Shown in pieces: positions 1 to 7,381 of a DNA stretch of 11,410 nucleotides; position 1 is the first letter of the stretch; every line of letters starts with the position of its first letter. Source of the stretch: an uncultured Lachnospiraceae bacterium. Lineage in GTDB: Bacteria; Bacillota_A; Clostridia; Lachnospirales; Lachnospiraceae. Location: the NCBI GenBank assembly GCA_902795835.1, contig CADBNA010000129.1:1-11410 (forward strand). Reading direction: 5' to 3'. Under the pieces are notes generated by a model. That model had not been told where the DNA came from. It saw only the letters and a list, made by a program, of their open reading frames with translations, and did no database searches. The translations under genes were made by a program, and so were the position numbers.

Positions 1-346
1 CCTCGATGGTTATCTCGCAGTCTCCCGTGGAAAACCCGGCGCGGATTTCTTCCATGATCCCGCTGATTCGGGCAGGCGCCGGAACAGAAGGTGTTCCCCC
101 GCCGATAAAGATGGATTGAGGTATGCGGTCTGATGCAGGCCCCGGTTCTTTTGAGCTTTCATGCATCTGCCCCGCAAATGAGCGGATCTCCGTCCGCAGG
201 GCTTCCATGTACTGTGCCTGCAGGTCTTCTCCTGCCGGAAAGCTGAGGAAATCGCAGTAGCGGCATTTTTTCACACAGAAGGGGATGTGAACATATATCT
301 CAAATGGAGGTTTTTTCCCATCTCTAAATGGAGGTTTCTTTTCCAT
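1..346 (-). CDS. hemW: HemW-like radical SAM protein, N-terminal part (runs off window edge)
   Basis: The 115 visible codons hold the start of a HemW / coproporphyrinogen-III-oxidase-like radical SAM protein. The cluster motif HIPFCVKKCRYCDF has cysteines at residues 24, 28 and 31 (CxxxCxxC), the ligands of a 4Fe-4S cluster that cleaves S-adenosylmethionine. It is followed by IFIGGGTPS (residues 79-87), the glycine-rich SAM-binding motif of this family. HemW members are now usually regarded as heme chaperones rather than true oxidases; that is family knowledge. The ATG at 346 lies 5 bases after the lepA stop, with no strong Shine-Dalgarno, so translation is probably coupled to lepA. The first 15 residues contain KKPPF twice, encoded by a near-perfect tandem duplication. 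The C-terminal two thirds lie outside the window. The lepA-hemW order is standard in Firmicutes. Confidence 0.93.
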   Translation of the reverse strand, partial: MEKKPPFRDGKKPPFEIYVHIPFCVKKCRYCDFLSFPAGEDLQAQYMEALRTEIRSFAGQMHESSKEPGPASDRIPQSIFIGGGTPSVPAPARISGIMEEIRAGFSTGDCEITIE

Positions 347-350
347 CTCT
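302..350 (-). repeat. Near-perfect tandem duplication over the hemW start
   Basis: Two adjacent copies, 326-350 (25 bases) and 302-325 (24 bases), differ by a substitution and one base of A-tract length. Each contains an ATG and encodes KKPPF. Only the upstream ATG (346) is in frame with the radical SAM motif. The downstream ATG at 321 is out of frame and meets a stop after 16 codons. Confidence 0.85.
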
Positions 351-351
351 G

Positions 352-2166
352 TTATTTGTCATCCAGCTTCAGCACACTCATAAAAGCCTTCTGCGGGATT
401 TCTACACTGCCAAACTGGCGCATGCGTTTCTTTCCCTCTTTCTGCTTCTCGAGGAGCTTCTTCTTGCGGGTGATATCGCCGCCGTAGCATTTGGCAAGGA
501 CGTCTTTGCGAAGAGCCTTTACAGTTTCTCTGGCGATGATCCGGGAACTGACGGCTGCCTGGATCGGAATGTCAAACAGCTGCCGCGGGATTTCTTCTTT
601 GAGTTTTTCGCACATTTTGCGGCCGCGGTCATAGGCGGATCCCTCAAACACGATGAAGGACAGGGCGTCGATCTGCTCGTGATTCACGAGAATATCCAGT
701 TTTACCAGCTCGCTTCTCTGATAACCGATCAGTTCATAGTCCAGCGAGGCATACCCGCGGGAACGGGACTTCAGGGCGTCAAAGAAGTCATATATGATCT
801 CATTGAGAGGCAGTTCGTAGTGGAGTACGGCGCGGGTCTGTTCGACATAGTCCATACCCTGGTAAACGCCCCGGCGTTCTTCGCAGAGCTGCATGATAGA
901 GCCTACGAACTCTGTTGTCACCATGATGTCCGCCTTGACGATGGGCTCCTCCATATAGTCGATCTCGGACGGATCCGGCAGGTTGGACGGATTGGTCAGG
1001 TCTATTACCGTGCCGTCTGTCTTGTGCACCTGATAGATAACGCTGGGAGCCGTTGTGACCAGATCCAGATTGTATTCTCTCTCCAGACGTTCCTGAATGA
1101 TCTCCAGATGGAGCAGGCCCAGAAAACCGCAGCGGAACCCGAAGCCCAGCGCCGCCGAAGTCTCCGGCTCGTAGAACAGGGACGCGTCGTTGAGCTGCAG
1201 CTTTTCCAGGGCTTCCCGGAGGTCCTGATACTTGGCGGCATCTGCCGGGTACAGGCCGCAGTAAACCATGGACTGTACTTTTTTGTAGCCCGGAAGTGCC
1301 TCGGCACAGGGCCGTTCATTATCCGTAACGGTATCACCCACCCGGGTGTTCGCCACATTTTTAATGCTGGCTGTGATATAGCCGACCATGCCGGCTTCCA
1401 GCTCCTCACAGGGGATGAACTGGCCGGCGCCGAAATACCCGACTTCCACCACATCCTCAACCGCACCGGTGGCCATCATGCGGATCTTCGTGCCGCGTCG
1501 CACAGTGCCTTCCATGATGCGGACCGAAATGATAACGCCCTTGTAAGAATCATATACGGAATCAAAGATCAGTGCCTTCAGCGGCGCGTCCGGATCGCCC
1601 TTGGGGGCCGGTATCCTGTGCACGATCGCCTCCAGCACCTGGTCTACGTTCAATCCGGTCTTGGCGGAGATCTGCGGCGCGTCTTCTGCCTCTATGCCGA
1701 TGATGTCCTCGATCTCCTCAATGACTCTCTGCGGCTCCGCGCTGGGCAGATCAATCTTGTTTATAACAGGGAAAATCTCCAGATCATGATCCAGCGCCAG
1801 ATAGACATTGGCCAGCGTCTGCGCCTCTACGCCCTGCGCTGCGTCTACCACGAGCACAGCACCGTCGCACGCGGCCAGGCTGCGGGACACTTCATAATTG
1901 AAGTCCACATGCCCCGGCGTGTCAATCATGTTCAGGATGTATTCCTCCCCATCCTTCGCCCGGTAAATAATCCGGCAGGCCTGTGCCTTAATCGTGATGC
2001 CCCTCTCCCGTTCCAGTTCCATATTGTCCAGCACCTGGCTCTGCATCTCCCGGCTTGTCAGCAGGCCGGTCTGCTCAATAATGCGGTCTGCAAGCGTGGA
2101 TTTGCCGTGGTCAATGTGGGCGATAATACAAAAATTGCGGATTTTATTCTGATCTATTGCTGACAC
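352..2166 (-). CDS. lepA: Elongation factor 4 (LepA), ribosome back-translocation GTPase
   Basis: This is a 604-residue translational GTPase, the normal length for LepA/EF4, which acts on the 70S ribosome and can reverse translocation of stalled complexes. The GTPase motifs are all visible: P-loop AHIDHGKST (residues 16-24), switch I ERGITI (54-59), DTPGH (82-86) and NKID (136-139). The C-terminal part has the LepA-specific region ending in basic [21 protein letters not shown], close to the family's usual tail. The start is GTG at 2166, chosen because an AGGAGG-type site (GGAGGAC at 2172-2178) sits about seven bases upstream. hemW follows after 5 bases. No gpr or spoIIP gene lies between rpsT and lepA, although these commonly occupy this position in spore formers. 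Nothing suggests damage. Identification is firm. Confidence 0.98.
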   Translation of the reverse strand: MSAIDQNKIRNFCIIAHIDHGKSTLADRIIEQTGLLTSREMQSQVLDNMELERERGITIKAQACRIIYRAKDGEEYILNMIDTPGHVDFNYEVSRSLAACDGAVLVVDAAQGVEAQTLANVYLALDHDLEIFPVINKIDLPSAEPQRVIEEIEDIIGIEAEDAPQISAKTGLNVDQVLEAIVHRIPAPKGDPDAPLKALIFDSVYDSYKGVIISVRIMEGTVRRGTKIRMMATGAVEDVVEVGYFGAGQFIPCEELEAGMVGYITASIKNVANTRVGDTVTDNERPCAEALPGYKKVQSMVYCGLYPADAAKYQDLREALEKLQLNDASLFYEPETSAALGFGFRCGFLGLLHLEIIQERLEREYNLDLVTTAPSVIYQVHKTDGTVIDLTNPSNLPDPSEIDYMEEPIVKADIMVTTEFVGSIMQLCEERRGVYQGMDYVEQTRAVLHYELPLNEIIYDFFDALKSRSRGYASLDYELIGYQRSELVKLDILVNHEQIDALSFIVFEGSAYDRGRKMCEKLKEEIPRQLFDIPIQAAVSSRIIARETVKALRKDVLAKCYGGDITRKKKLLEKQKEGKKRMRQFGSVEIPQKAFMSVLKLDDK

Positions 2167-2228
2167 GCTGTGTCCTCCGTTTTCCGGCCGGCGGCCGCAG
2201 GAAATGGTTCTTCCGGATGCTCTACAGG

Positions 2229-2257
2229 ATTATATCGGATTTTATTATATAAGTCCA
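2229..2257 (-). promoter_or_regulatory. Predicted sigma-A promoter of lepA-hemW
   Basis: Reading the minus strand, TGGACT (2252-2257) is followed after exactly 17 bases by a perfect TATAAT (2229-2234). The start codon is about 60 bases downstream. The -35 matches consensus at four of six positions. Confidence 0.55.
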
Positions 2258-2383
2258 GTCTCAAAGCGGGGACGGATTTCTGCCGGCAGGGGGTGGCCGG
2301 CCATGCTTCAGAGGCGGCAGCATACATGCGCATTATTCATAGAAAAAAAGACAGAGTATGCACATAATATGGGAAAAATCCAA

Positions 2384-2415
2384 TTGACAAACCGCAGAAA
2401 AAAGGATACTATAAT
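2384..2415 (+). promoter_or_regulatory. Predicted sigma-A promoter of rpsT
   Basis: A perfect -35 TTGACA (2384-2389) is followed by TACTATAAT. TACTAT (2407-2412) lies at the ideal 17-base spacing. The perfect hexamer TATAAT (2410-2415) lies at 20 bases. Either way this is a strong promoter, as expected for a ribosomal protein gene, leaving a leader of roughly 70 bases. Confidence 0.75.
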
Positions 2416-2477
2416 TGAGCGCGTTCAAAAGGGAATTGTGTCAGCCTGTAAAGTCCGCGCACCCGAATAAAAATAAA

Positions 2478-2485
2478 AGAGGAGG
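2478..2485 (+). promoter_or_regulatory. Strong Shine-Dalgarno that fixes the rpsT TTG start
   Basis: AGAGGAGG ends 8 bases before TTG (2494), which begins the conserved S20 N-terminus MANIKSAKKR. An in-frame GTG at 2485-2487 overlaps the Shine-Dalgarno itself, so it cannot be the start served by this site. Confidence 0.85.
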
Positions 2486-2493
2486 TGTACAGT

Positions 2494-2757
2494 TTGGCTA
2501 ATATTAAATCCGCGAAGAAGAGAATTCTTGTCAACAACAAAAAAGCTGCAAGAAATAAATCCATCCGGTCTGCCGTGAAGACTGCGATCAAGAAGGTCGA
2601 GACAGCCGTCGCAGCCGGTGAGAAGGAAGCCGCGGCCGCTGCTCTTGTCAATGCGACTTCTGTCATTGATAAGGCTGAGTCAAAGGGCGTTTACCACAAG
2701 AACAACGCATCCCGCAAGGTTTCCCGCCTGAGCAAAGCTGTCAACGCTCTCAAGTAA
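2494..2757 (+). CDS. rpsT: 30S ribosomal protein S20
   Basis: This is an 87-residue, lysine/alanine-rich, mostly helical protein that binds 16S rRNA in the small subunit body. The N-terminus MANIKSAKKRILVNNKKAAR and the C-terminal KNNASRKVSRLSKAVNAL are typical of S20, and the length matches the family (about 85-90). The start is TTG at 2494, supported by the spacing of a strong Shine-Dalgarno and by the conserved ANIKSA start. An upstream in-frame GTG would add MYS and overlap the binding site. The gene is monocistronic: it has its own promoter and a terminator 30 bases after the stop, is divergent from lepA, and is convergent with holA. A weak start codon on an abundant protein recalls E. 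coli rpsT, which starts with UUG and is autoregulated at translation. Whether that applies here is inference. Confidence 0.97.
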   Translation: MANIKSAKKRILVNNKKAARNKSIRSAVKTAIKKVETAVAAGEKEAAAAALVNATSVIDKAESKGVYHKNNASRKVSRLSKAVNALK

Positions 2758-2785
2758 GCAGGCTTCGGCGAATATACATGTAAAT

Positions 2786-2821
2786 AAAAACCATCTGCAG
2801 TCGTCGGCAGATGGTTTTTTT
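2786..2821. terminator. Bidirectional intrinsic terminator between rpsT and holA
   Basis: The stem AAAAACCATCTGC (2786-2798) pairs with GCAGATGGTTTTT (2807-2819) around an 8-base loop. A T-run (2815-2821) follows on the plus strand. The A-run upstream of the stem gives a T-rich tail on the minus strand, so it can end both rpsT (stop 2757) and holA (stop 2832). Confidence 0.88.
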
Positions 2822-2831
2822 GTTCTTCTTT

Positions 2832-3818
2832 TTATGATTCTTCTGCGCCAAGATGACAGATGGCAAGTTCTACGCTCAGGACATCCCCCAGTCTGCCTGT
2901 CTTAACAGCTTCTTCCGCTTCCGTCAGTTCTTCGATAATTGCGCGCAGCTGCGGGGATGTATACCGCCGGCAGAGCGCCCCGTATTTGGAAACGGCAAAA
3001 GCCGGAATCCCCGCTTTTGCAGCTATTTCCCTGTTTGGAAGGTGTGCCGCCTGCAGTTCCCTGACCAGAAGGATCTGATTGAATTCCCTGGCCAGGAGAT
3101 ACAGAATCCTCATAGGCGGTTCCTTCAGTGCCAGAAGGTCGTAATACAGACGCAGCGCCTTTTTTTGCTGATGCTCCGCTACCAGACGGACCATGTCAAA
3201 TATCTGGCTGGTGACCTGGGGAACACAGACGGCATCGATATCCGCCCGGGTAATGACTTCCCGGCCCAGCGTATAACTCAGAAGCTTATCCAGCTCACTG
3301 CTGATATTGGCCATATCAGTTCCTGTTACAGACAGGAAATGCTCCATATCCGCCCGTTTTATTTTCCGCCCTTCGCGGTTCAGCCTGCCCAGTACCCATC
3401 TGATCAGCGTGTCGCTGTCCTGTACGGTAAACTCGGCTGCATGTCCGTTCTTCTGTACGGCTTTAAAAAGCCGGCTGCGTCTGTCCACTTCATCTTCGGA
3501 AAAAATGATGACCACGTATTCCGGCAGTTCGGACAGGTAGTCGGCCAATGCCCCGGCCTGCCCCTTGAAAAACCCGCTGCCCTCAACCAGGATCACCCGC
3601 CGGTCGGCAAAGAAAGGCATGGTCTCCGCCTGCGAAATGATCTCCTGCGCATCGGCATTTTTCCCTTCATAATGATGGAAGTTCATCTCCTCCCCCGCCG
3701 GAACAAGGGCATCCACCAGCTTCTTCCGATATTGGGCGCGAAGGTATTTTTCCGGTCCGTACAGCAGGTACACCCGCCGGAAATCGTGATTTTTTATGTC
3801 TTCCTGAATGCTTCTCAT
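2832..3818 (-). CDS. holA: DNA polymerase III delta subunit
   Basis: This is a 328-residue protein of the HolA (YqeN) family, the clamp-loader subunit that opens the sliding clamp during replisome assembly. The N-terminal motif RVYLLYGPEKYL (about residues 15-26) is the degenerate P-loop region of HolA. It is followed by the characteristic MPFFADRRVILVEGSGFF segment (residues 67-84), a helical middle domain with repeated basic stretches, and a C-terminal collar-domain-like helical region ending LGDVLSVELAICHLGA. The length is normal (about 330-350). The ATG at 3818 has only a weak purine-rich AGAGAGAAG upstream. The gene lies after comEC, as in many Firmicutes, but is separated by 153 bp with a predicted promoter of its own, so it may be expressed apart from the competence gene. 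Confidence 0.95.
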   Translation of the reverse strand: MRSIQEDIKNHDFRRVYLLYGPEKYLRAQYRKKLVDALVPAGEEMNFHHYEGKNADAQEIISQAETMPFFADRRVILVEGSGFFKGQAGALADYLSELPEYVVIIFSEDEVDRRSRLFKAVQKNGHAAEFTVQDSDTLIRWVLGRLNREGRKIKRADMEHFLSVTGTDMANISSELDKLLSYTLGREVITRADIDAVCVPQVTSQIFDMVRLVAEHQQKKALRLYYDLLALKEPPMRILYLLAREFNQILLVRELQAAHLPNREIAAKAGIPAFAVSKYGALCRRYTSPQLRAIIEELTEAEEAVKTGRLGDVLSVELAICHLGAEES

Positions 3819-3871
3819 CGGTCTGTTTTCTTCTCTCTGCTACTGTGATTTTCTGTCAAACCTCTGTTTTA

Positions 3872-3900
3872 ATTATAACCTGCACTTCCCTATATGGGAA
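3872..3900 (-). promoter_or_regulatory. Predicted holA promoter
   Basis: On the minus strand TTCCCA (3895-3900) precedes TATAAT (3872-3877) with a 17-base spacer. The -10 is perfect and the -35 is weak (four of six). The -35 and part of the spacer fall inside a 19-base inverted repeat. Confidence 0.5.
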
Positions 3901-3902
3901 GT
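3884..3902. promoter_or_regulatory. 19-bp inverted repeat, candidate operator upstream of holA
   Basis: ACTTCCCTATATGGGAAGT has perfect 7-base arms around TATAT. It covers the predicted holA -35 element. No T-run follows on either strand, which argues against a terminator and for a protein-binding site. No known repressor consensus was recognised. Confidence 0.45.
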
Positions 3903-3971
3903 CTCACACGAATATACAGAACAGGTATCGTGGGTTTAATTTTCCGGACGCAAAAACATACCCGCTGCGTT

Positions 3972-6395
3972 TCAGCGATACGTGCTGACTGTGAAGGAAC
4001 TTCCGTCAGATTCAACTGTGACGGCTCCGTCCCGGTCAGTACGCTTTATATCTGCTCCGCTGGCCTGTAGGCGCTCCAGCAGCTCATCATGCGGATGGCC
4101 ATACCGATTGTCTGCCCCGCAGGAGATCAGTGCCAGTTCCGGCTTTGTCCCGGACAGGAATCTGTCACCTGTAGAGAAGCGGGAACCGTGGTGGGCGGCC
4201 TTCAGGCAGGAAATGTCTGACAGATAAGGTATGACATCTTCTTCTCCCTCTCCCTCCAGGTCTCCCGTCAGAAGAGCCGAAAAGGACCCATAGCTGACAG
4301 CCAGAACCAGAGATCCTGCATTTCCCTCCCGCGCACCGCCGGACACAAGAGGATGGAGAACACGGATCTCCACGGAAGGAGTGTGCCCGCTGATACAGAT
4401 TCTGTCCCCCTCCGAAAGCCATCTGACAGGGACCGCGGCCTCTGCAGAAAGACGCAGCAGATCCTCTGCGGCCGGATCTTCCCTCATCCATTCCGGCAGA
4501 AGCAGGCAGCCGATATCCGGTCCGCCTCCTTCTGCCGCCATCCGGAGCAGTTCTTCCACCCCGTTTTCATGGTCATCGTCCGGATGGCTGACAAAGATTC
4601 CTTCAATTCTGCTGATGCCCCTCTGCTTCAGGTAGGGCAGGATCCGGTATCTTCCCACTCCTCTCACATCCGAGCTTCCCCCGTCGGAGAGGAAGACGGT
4701 CTCCCGGCTGAAGGCTTTTCCGCTGCTGACAGACAATACCAGCCCGTCTCCCTGTCCCACATCCAGCATCGTGAGGGAGAAGACAGCCGGCACACGGTAT
4801 GAGAGGCAGACAGCGCCCGTGAGGATTTCCAGCAGTGCCACAGCCAGACAAATGCCTTTGCGGTATCTGTGAGTTTTTCGTTCCGCGTCTCTGCTCCGTC
4901 CTGCTCTCTTCAGCAGCAGGCAGGAGATCCCCAGCAAATAATAATACAGGATAATCTGCCATAATGCCGGTCTGCCGCAGACCCAGACTGAAAAGGGTAC
5001 TCTTTGGACAAGGGATGCAAAGCCGTTCAGGAAACGGACCGCGAGGCCTGCCGGACAGAGCATAATATGGCCGGCAGCCGGGTGCAGCAGACCAGCCGCC
5101 AGACCGGCGAAACCCAGCACAAGCAGATATCCCAGCAGCGGTGCTGCGATCAGGCTGACCGGAAGGCCGAGCAGCGGGATCTCATAATAATTCCACGCAA
5201 GTACCGGCAGAATACCGATCGTGACAGCCAGCCACAAAAAAACAGCCTGCAGCAGCTGCTTTGCGGCCTGCATGCGTCTGCTTCTCTCCAGATGGAACCT
5301 GTCCGGAAGCAGATCTGTCAGCACCGGATATATCAGGGCAATGGAAAGGACTGCTGCCGCGGACAGCTGAAATCCCGTATAAAACAGATATCCGGGATTT
5401 TCCAAAAGAAGCAGGATGCCGGCCAGAGACAGTGCCGACAGGGAATCGTAGGTCCGCCGGGTGACCTTTGCTCCCAGCAGAACGGCGAACATAATCCATG
5501 CGCGCACGGCGGACACCGGTGACCCGGCAAATACGCAGAAGAGCCCCATGGCCGCGGCGGCGCCTGCAGCTGCACAAACCGTCATCCGGATCCTCTGCCG
5601 GCGGTCCGGCTCCTTCCGCCCTGCCGCGCAGAAGAGCAAAAGCAGCATCCGGAAAACAGCCAGTCCGAGGAAGGTGATATGCATGCCGGATATGCTGACG
5701 ATATGGTATACGGCAGCTGCCTGATAGGTCATGCGCAGTTCCTCATCCAGCATGCTTTTATCTCCCAGAAGCATGGCAGCCAGCACGGCTGCCGGTTCTT
5801 CGGGCAGCTGGTCCTGCAGCTGATTCAGGAAGAATTCTCTTGCGGCACACAGGTTCTCGCGCAGACCGCCTCCTTCCCGCAGGATCTCCACAGAAACTCC
5901 GCGCGGGAGAAATGCCTGTATCCAGATTTTCCGGCAGGCGTAATACTGCCTGCTGTTAAACTGTCCCGGATTGCCGGGCGTCTCCGTATAAGCGCACTCT
6001 CCCCGGAAACACACAGTGGCCCCGATCTGCAGAAGGGGCTCCGGCCGGCTGCTTTCATATTCTGTTTTTCTTTCCGATACCGATTCTTTCAGGGAATCCT
6101 GAAAAGAACTGCTCTCAGATGCCGCACGGGCGGCAAAAAGAATGAGTTTTGAAAGATAGATCTGTCTGCGGCCATATGTGATGGCTGCATGCTGCAATAC
6201 ATACTGCACTGCCCTTTCCCGGACCTGCCTCGAGGCGATCGTGCCGGTTACCCGCGCCTCAATTCCCTCTTCCAGGGCTGCCCTGTCCTCCACAGAAAGG
6301 GAGGGTTCCCCAAATATGGGCAGCCCGGCAGTCCGGCCGATCCAGACTGCCAGCATCAGGCCGGTCCAGAGCAGCAGCAGGGGACGTCTGGCCAT
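3972..6395 (-). CDS. comEC: ComEC/Rec2 DNA-uptake channel protein with C-terminal metallo-hydrolase domain
   Basis: This is an 807-residue polytopic membrane protein with the full ComEC architecture, expected to form the inner-membrane channel through which single-stranded DNA enters during transformation. An N-terminal membrane segment (residues 5-20) is followed by the soluble DUF4131-type region containing NPGQFNSRQY (142-151). Next is the Competence domain with LLGDKSMLDEEL and HIVSISGMHI (209-240) and many hydrophobic segments to about residue 510. The C-terminus is a metallo-beta-lactamase-like domain with LDVGQGDG (544-551), SHPDDDH (603-609), AAHHGS (731-736) and YGHPHDELL. The metal-binding residues of that domain look intact. 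A Ser/Glu-rich insert at about residues 91-120 is unusual. The ATG at 6395 has a good GGAGGAG site, and 23 bases separate it from the GerMN gene. comEA is not in the window. Confidence 0.96.
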   Translation of the reverse strand: MARRPLLLLWTGLMLAVWIGRTAGLPIFGEPSLSVEDRAALEEGIEARVTGTIASRQVRERAVQYVLQHAAITYGRRQIYLSKLILFAARAASESSSFQDSLKESVSERKTEYESSRPEPLLQIGATVCFRGECAYTETPGNPGQFNSRQYYACRKIWIQAFLPRGVSVEILREGGGLRENLCAAREFFLNQLQDQLPEEPAAVLAAMLLGDKSMLDEELRMTYQAAAVYHIVSISGMHITFLGLAVFRMLLLLFCAAGRKEPDRRQRIRMTVCAAAGAAAAMGLFCVFAGSPVSAVRAWIMFAVLLGAKVTRRTYDSLSALSLAGILLLLENPGYLFYTGFQLSAAAVLSIALIYPVLTDLLPDRFHLERSRRMQAAKQLLQAVFLWLAVTIGILPVLAWNYYEIPLLGLPVSLIAAPLLGYLLVLGFAGLAAGLLHPAAGHIMLCPAGLAVRFLNGFASLVQRVPFSVWVCGRPALWQIILYYYLLGISCLLLKRAGRSRDAERKTHRYRKGICLAVALLEILTGAVCLSYRVPAVFSLTMLDVGQGDGLVLSVSSGKAFSRETVFLSDGGSSDVRGVGRYRILPYLKQRGISRIEGIFVSHPDDDHENGVEELLRMAAEGGGPDIGCLLLPEWMREDPAAEDLLRLSAEAAVPVRWLSEGDRICISGHTPSVEIRVLHPLVSGGAREGNAGSLVLAVSYGSFSALLTGDLEGEGEEDVIPYLSDISCLKAAHHGSRFSTGDRFLSGTKPELALISCGADNRYGHPHDELLERLQASGADIKRTDRDGAVTVESDGSSFTVSTYR

Positions 6396-6418
6396 CTGCG
6401 CTCCTCCTGTGTGTTCTG

Positions 6419-7345
6419 TCAGCTCTGTATCAGCGCCGTATTCTTTTTATACTGTTCGTTGAGGTCCAGCGTGCCGCGGAACATGACGTCATTTTTTCCG
6501 TCTATGGAAAACTGAACCGTCTCAATATGACAGCTGTCTGTCAGGGAATTGACTATGGCATACACCGGGATCTCGGCCTTTACCGCCAGATACGTTGTCT
6601 GTATGCCCGTGTCGAAATTCACGTGGCACACGCCCTCCTGGGCAATGGCGCTCAGGATGTTGGTGTCTGCGGAAAGCACAGGGTAATGACCGGTCTCCTT
6701 CGGTCCCTTGATCAGTTCTTCGACAACTGCCTGCTCGATCGGCTCGCTGCTGATATAGTACATGCGTCTGGATTCCGGCAGCAGCATGGACCCTGTCTCG
6801 TCTGTAAAATACAGTGTAACCTGTACGCTCTGGTAAGCGTTGATCGTCTTGGCCGCATTCTCGACAAAGCTGTTGGCCGTCATAACGCCTATTTCCGATC
6901 CGGAAGCGTTTTTCAGAGGAATGCTGTCCACAAGAAAAGCCACACTGTCTACACCGTCAATCTGCAGAAACGTGCGCACGATCCCGCCGCGGCAGAGTAC
7001 TTCTCTGGACGCATCCATTGTTGAATAATTGCCGCTCATATTCAGTGTCAGCACGGTTCCTGACAGCTGGTGTCCGAGAATCTTCGTACCTTCCGGAAGC
7101 AGGCTCCGCTGTTTCTCCTGGTTGTTTTCCATGCCCAGCCTTGCTATGATTTCCAGAATCAGGCCTTCCGTGTCGATATCCGCCGCCTCAGGAGTAAAGC
7201 TGACCCGCTGCAGTTCATTTTCCTCTGTATTCAGATAGTACAGAAAATATCCGGATACCGGCTCTGCCTCTCTGCATCCCGCCAGTAACAGAAGCAGACA
7301 AAAGAAAAGCACGGCCGATGTTTTTTTTACATGTTTATTTGCCAT
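6419..7345 (-). CDS. Lipoprotein with two GerMN domains
   Basis: This 308-residue protein begins with a lipoprotein signal peptide: basic MANKHVKK, a hydrophobic stretch, then lipobox LAGC with the lipidated cysteine at 24. Two GerMN-like repeats follow. The first is at about 45-165 (EGLILEIIARLGM, LPEGTKILGHQLSGTVLTLNMS) and the second at about 175-300 (VTLYFTDETGSMLLPESRR, EQAVVEELIKGP, VCHVNFDTGI). GerMN domains occur in the sporulation/germination lipoprotein GerM and in the actinobacterial lipoprotein LpqB, which partners a sensor kinase. Here the gene follows a sensor kinase after 36 bases and precedes comEC by 23. The ATG at 7345 has only a weak AGGGAAA site. It is therefore expected on the outer face of the membrane. 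A role as accessory partner of the kinase is inference; a role in spores or cell wall is the alternative. Confidence 0.88.
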   Translation of the reverse strand: MANKHVKKTSAVLFFCLLLLLAGCREAEPVSGYFLYYLNTEENELQRVSFTPEAADIDTEGLILEIIARLGMENNQEKQRSLLPEGTKILGHQLSGTVLTLNMSGNYSTMDASREVLCRGGIVRTFLQIDGVDSVAFLVDSIPLKNASGSEIGVMTANSFVENAAKTINAYQSVQVTLYFTDETGSMLLPESRRMYYISSEPIEQAVVEELIKGPKETGHYPVLSADTNILSAIAQEGVCHVNFDTGIQTTYLAVKAEIPVYAIVNSLTDSCHIETVQFSIDGKNDVMFRGTLDLNEQYKKNTALIQS

Positions 7346-7381
7346 GTTTTGTTTCCCTGCGAAAATTGACGCCCCTGGTCA

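Larger units (their letters stand above)
2167..2493. other. Divergent intergenic region between lepA and rpsT
   Basis: This 327-bp gap has no credible gene. It contains a minus-strand promoter for lepA, a plus-strand promoter for rpsT, the lepA ribosome binding site, and the 70-odd-base rpsT leader. Two short open frames (65 and 88 codons) cross it, but neither has a convincing start site, and the 88-codon one runs through the rpsT promoter. The middle part (about 2265-2340) is GC-rich with a short GCCGG/CCGGC inverted repeat, and I see no further function in it. Confidence 0.7.

Noticed and set aside
328..2163. 611-codon plus-strand open frame opposite lepA
   Set aside because: It is the antisense shadow of lepA, whose GTPase motifs are complete. 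The plus-strand translation shows no recognisable domain and no proper start site.
2419..2460. GCGCG/CGCGC pairing in the rpsT leader as a structured ribosomal protein leader
   Set aside because: Only five base pairs close a 32-base loop, and no known leader motif was recognised.
2170..2470. Two small plus-strand open frames (65 and 88 codons) in the lepA-rpsT gap
   Set aside because: Neither has a good ribosome binding site, and the longer one runs across the rpsT promoter and leader.
2853..3848. 331-codon plus-strand open frame opposite holA
   Set aside because: holA on the minus strand has clear family motifs. The plus translation is a composition artefact without motifs, and it crosses the start of holA.
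3884..3902. Inverted repeat as comEC terminator
   Set aside because: There is no T-run after the stem on the minus strand and the stem is only seven pairs. An operator reading fits its overlap with the promoter better.
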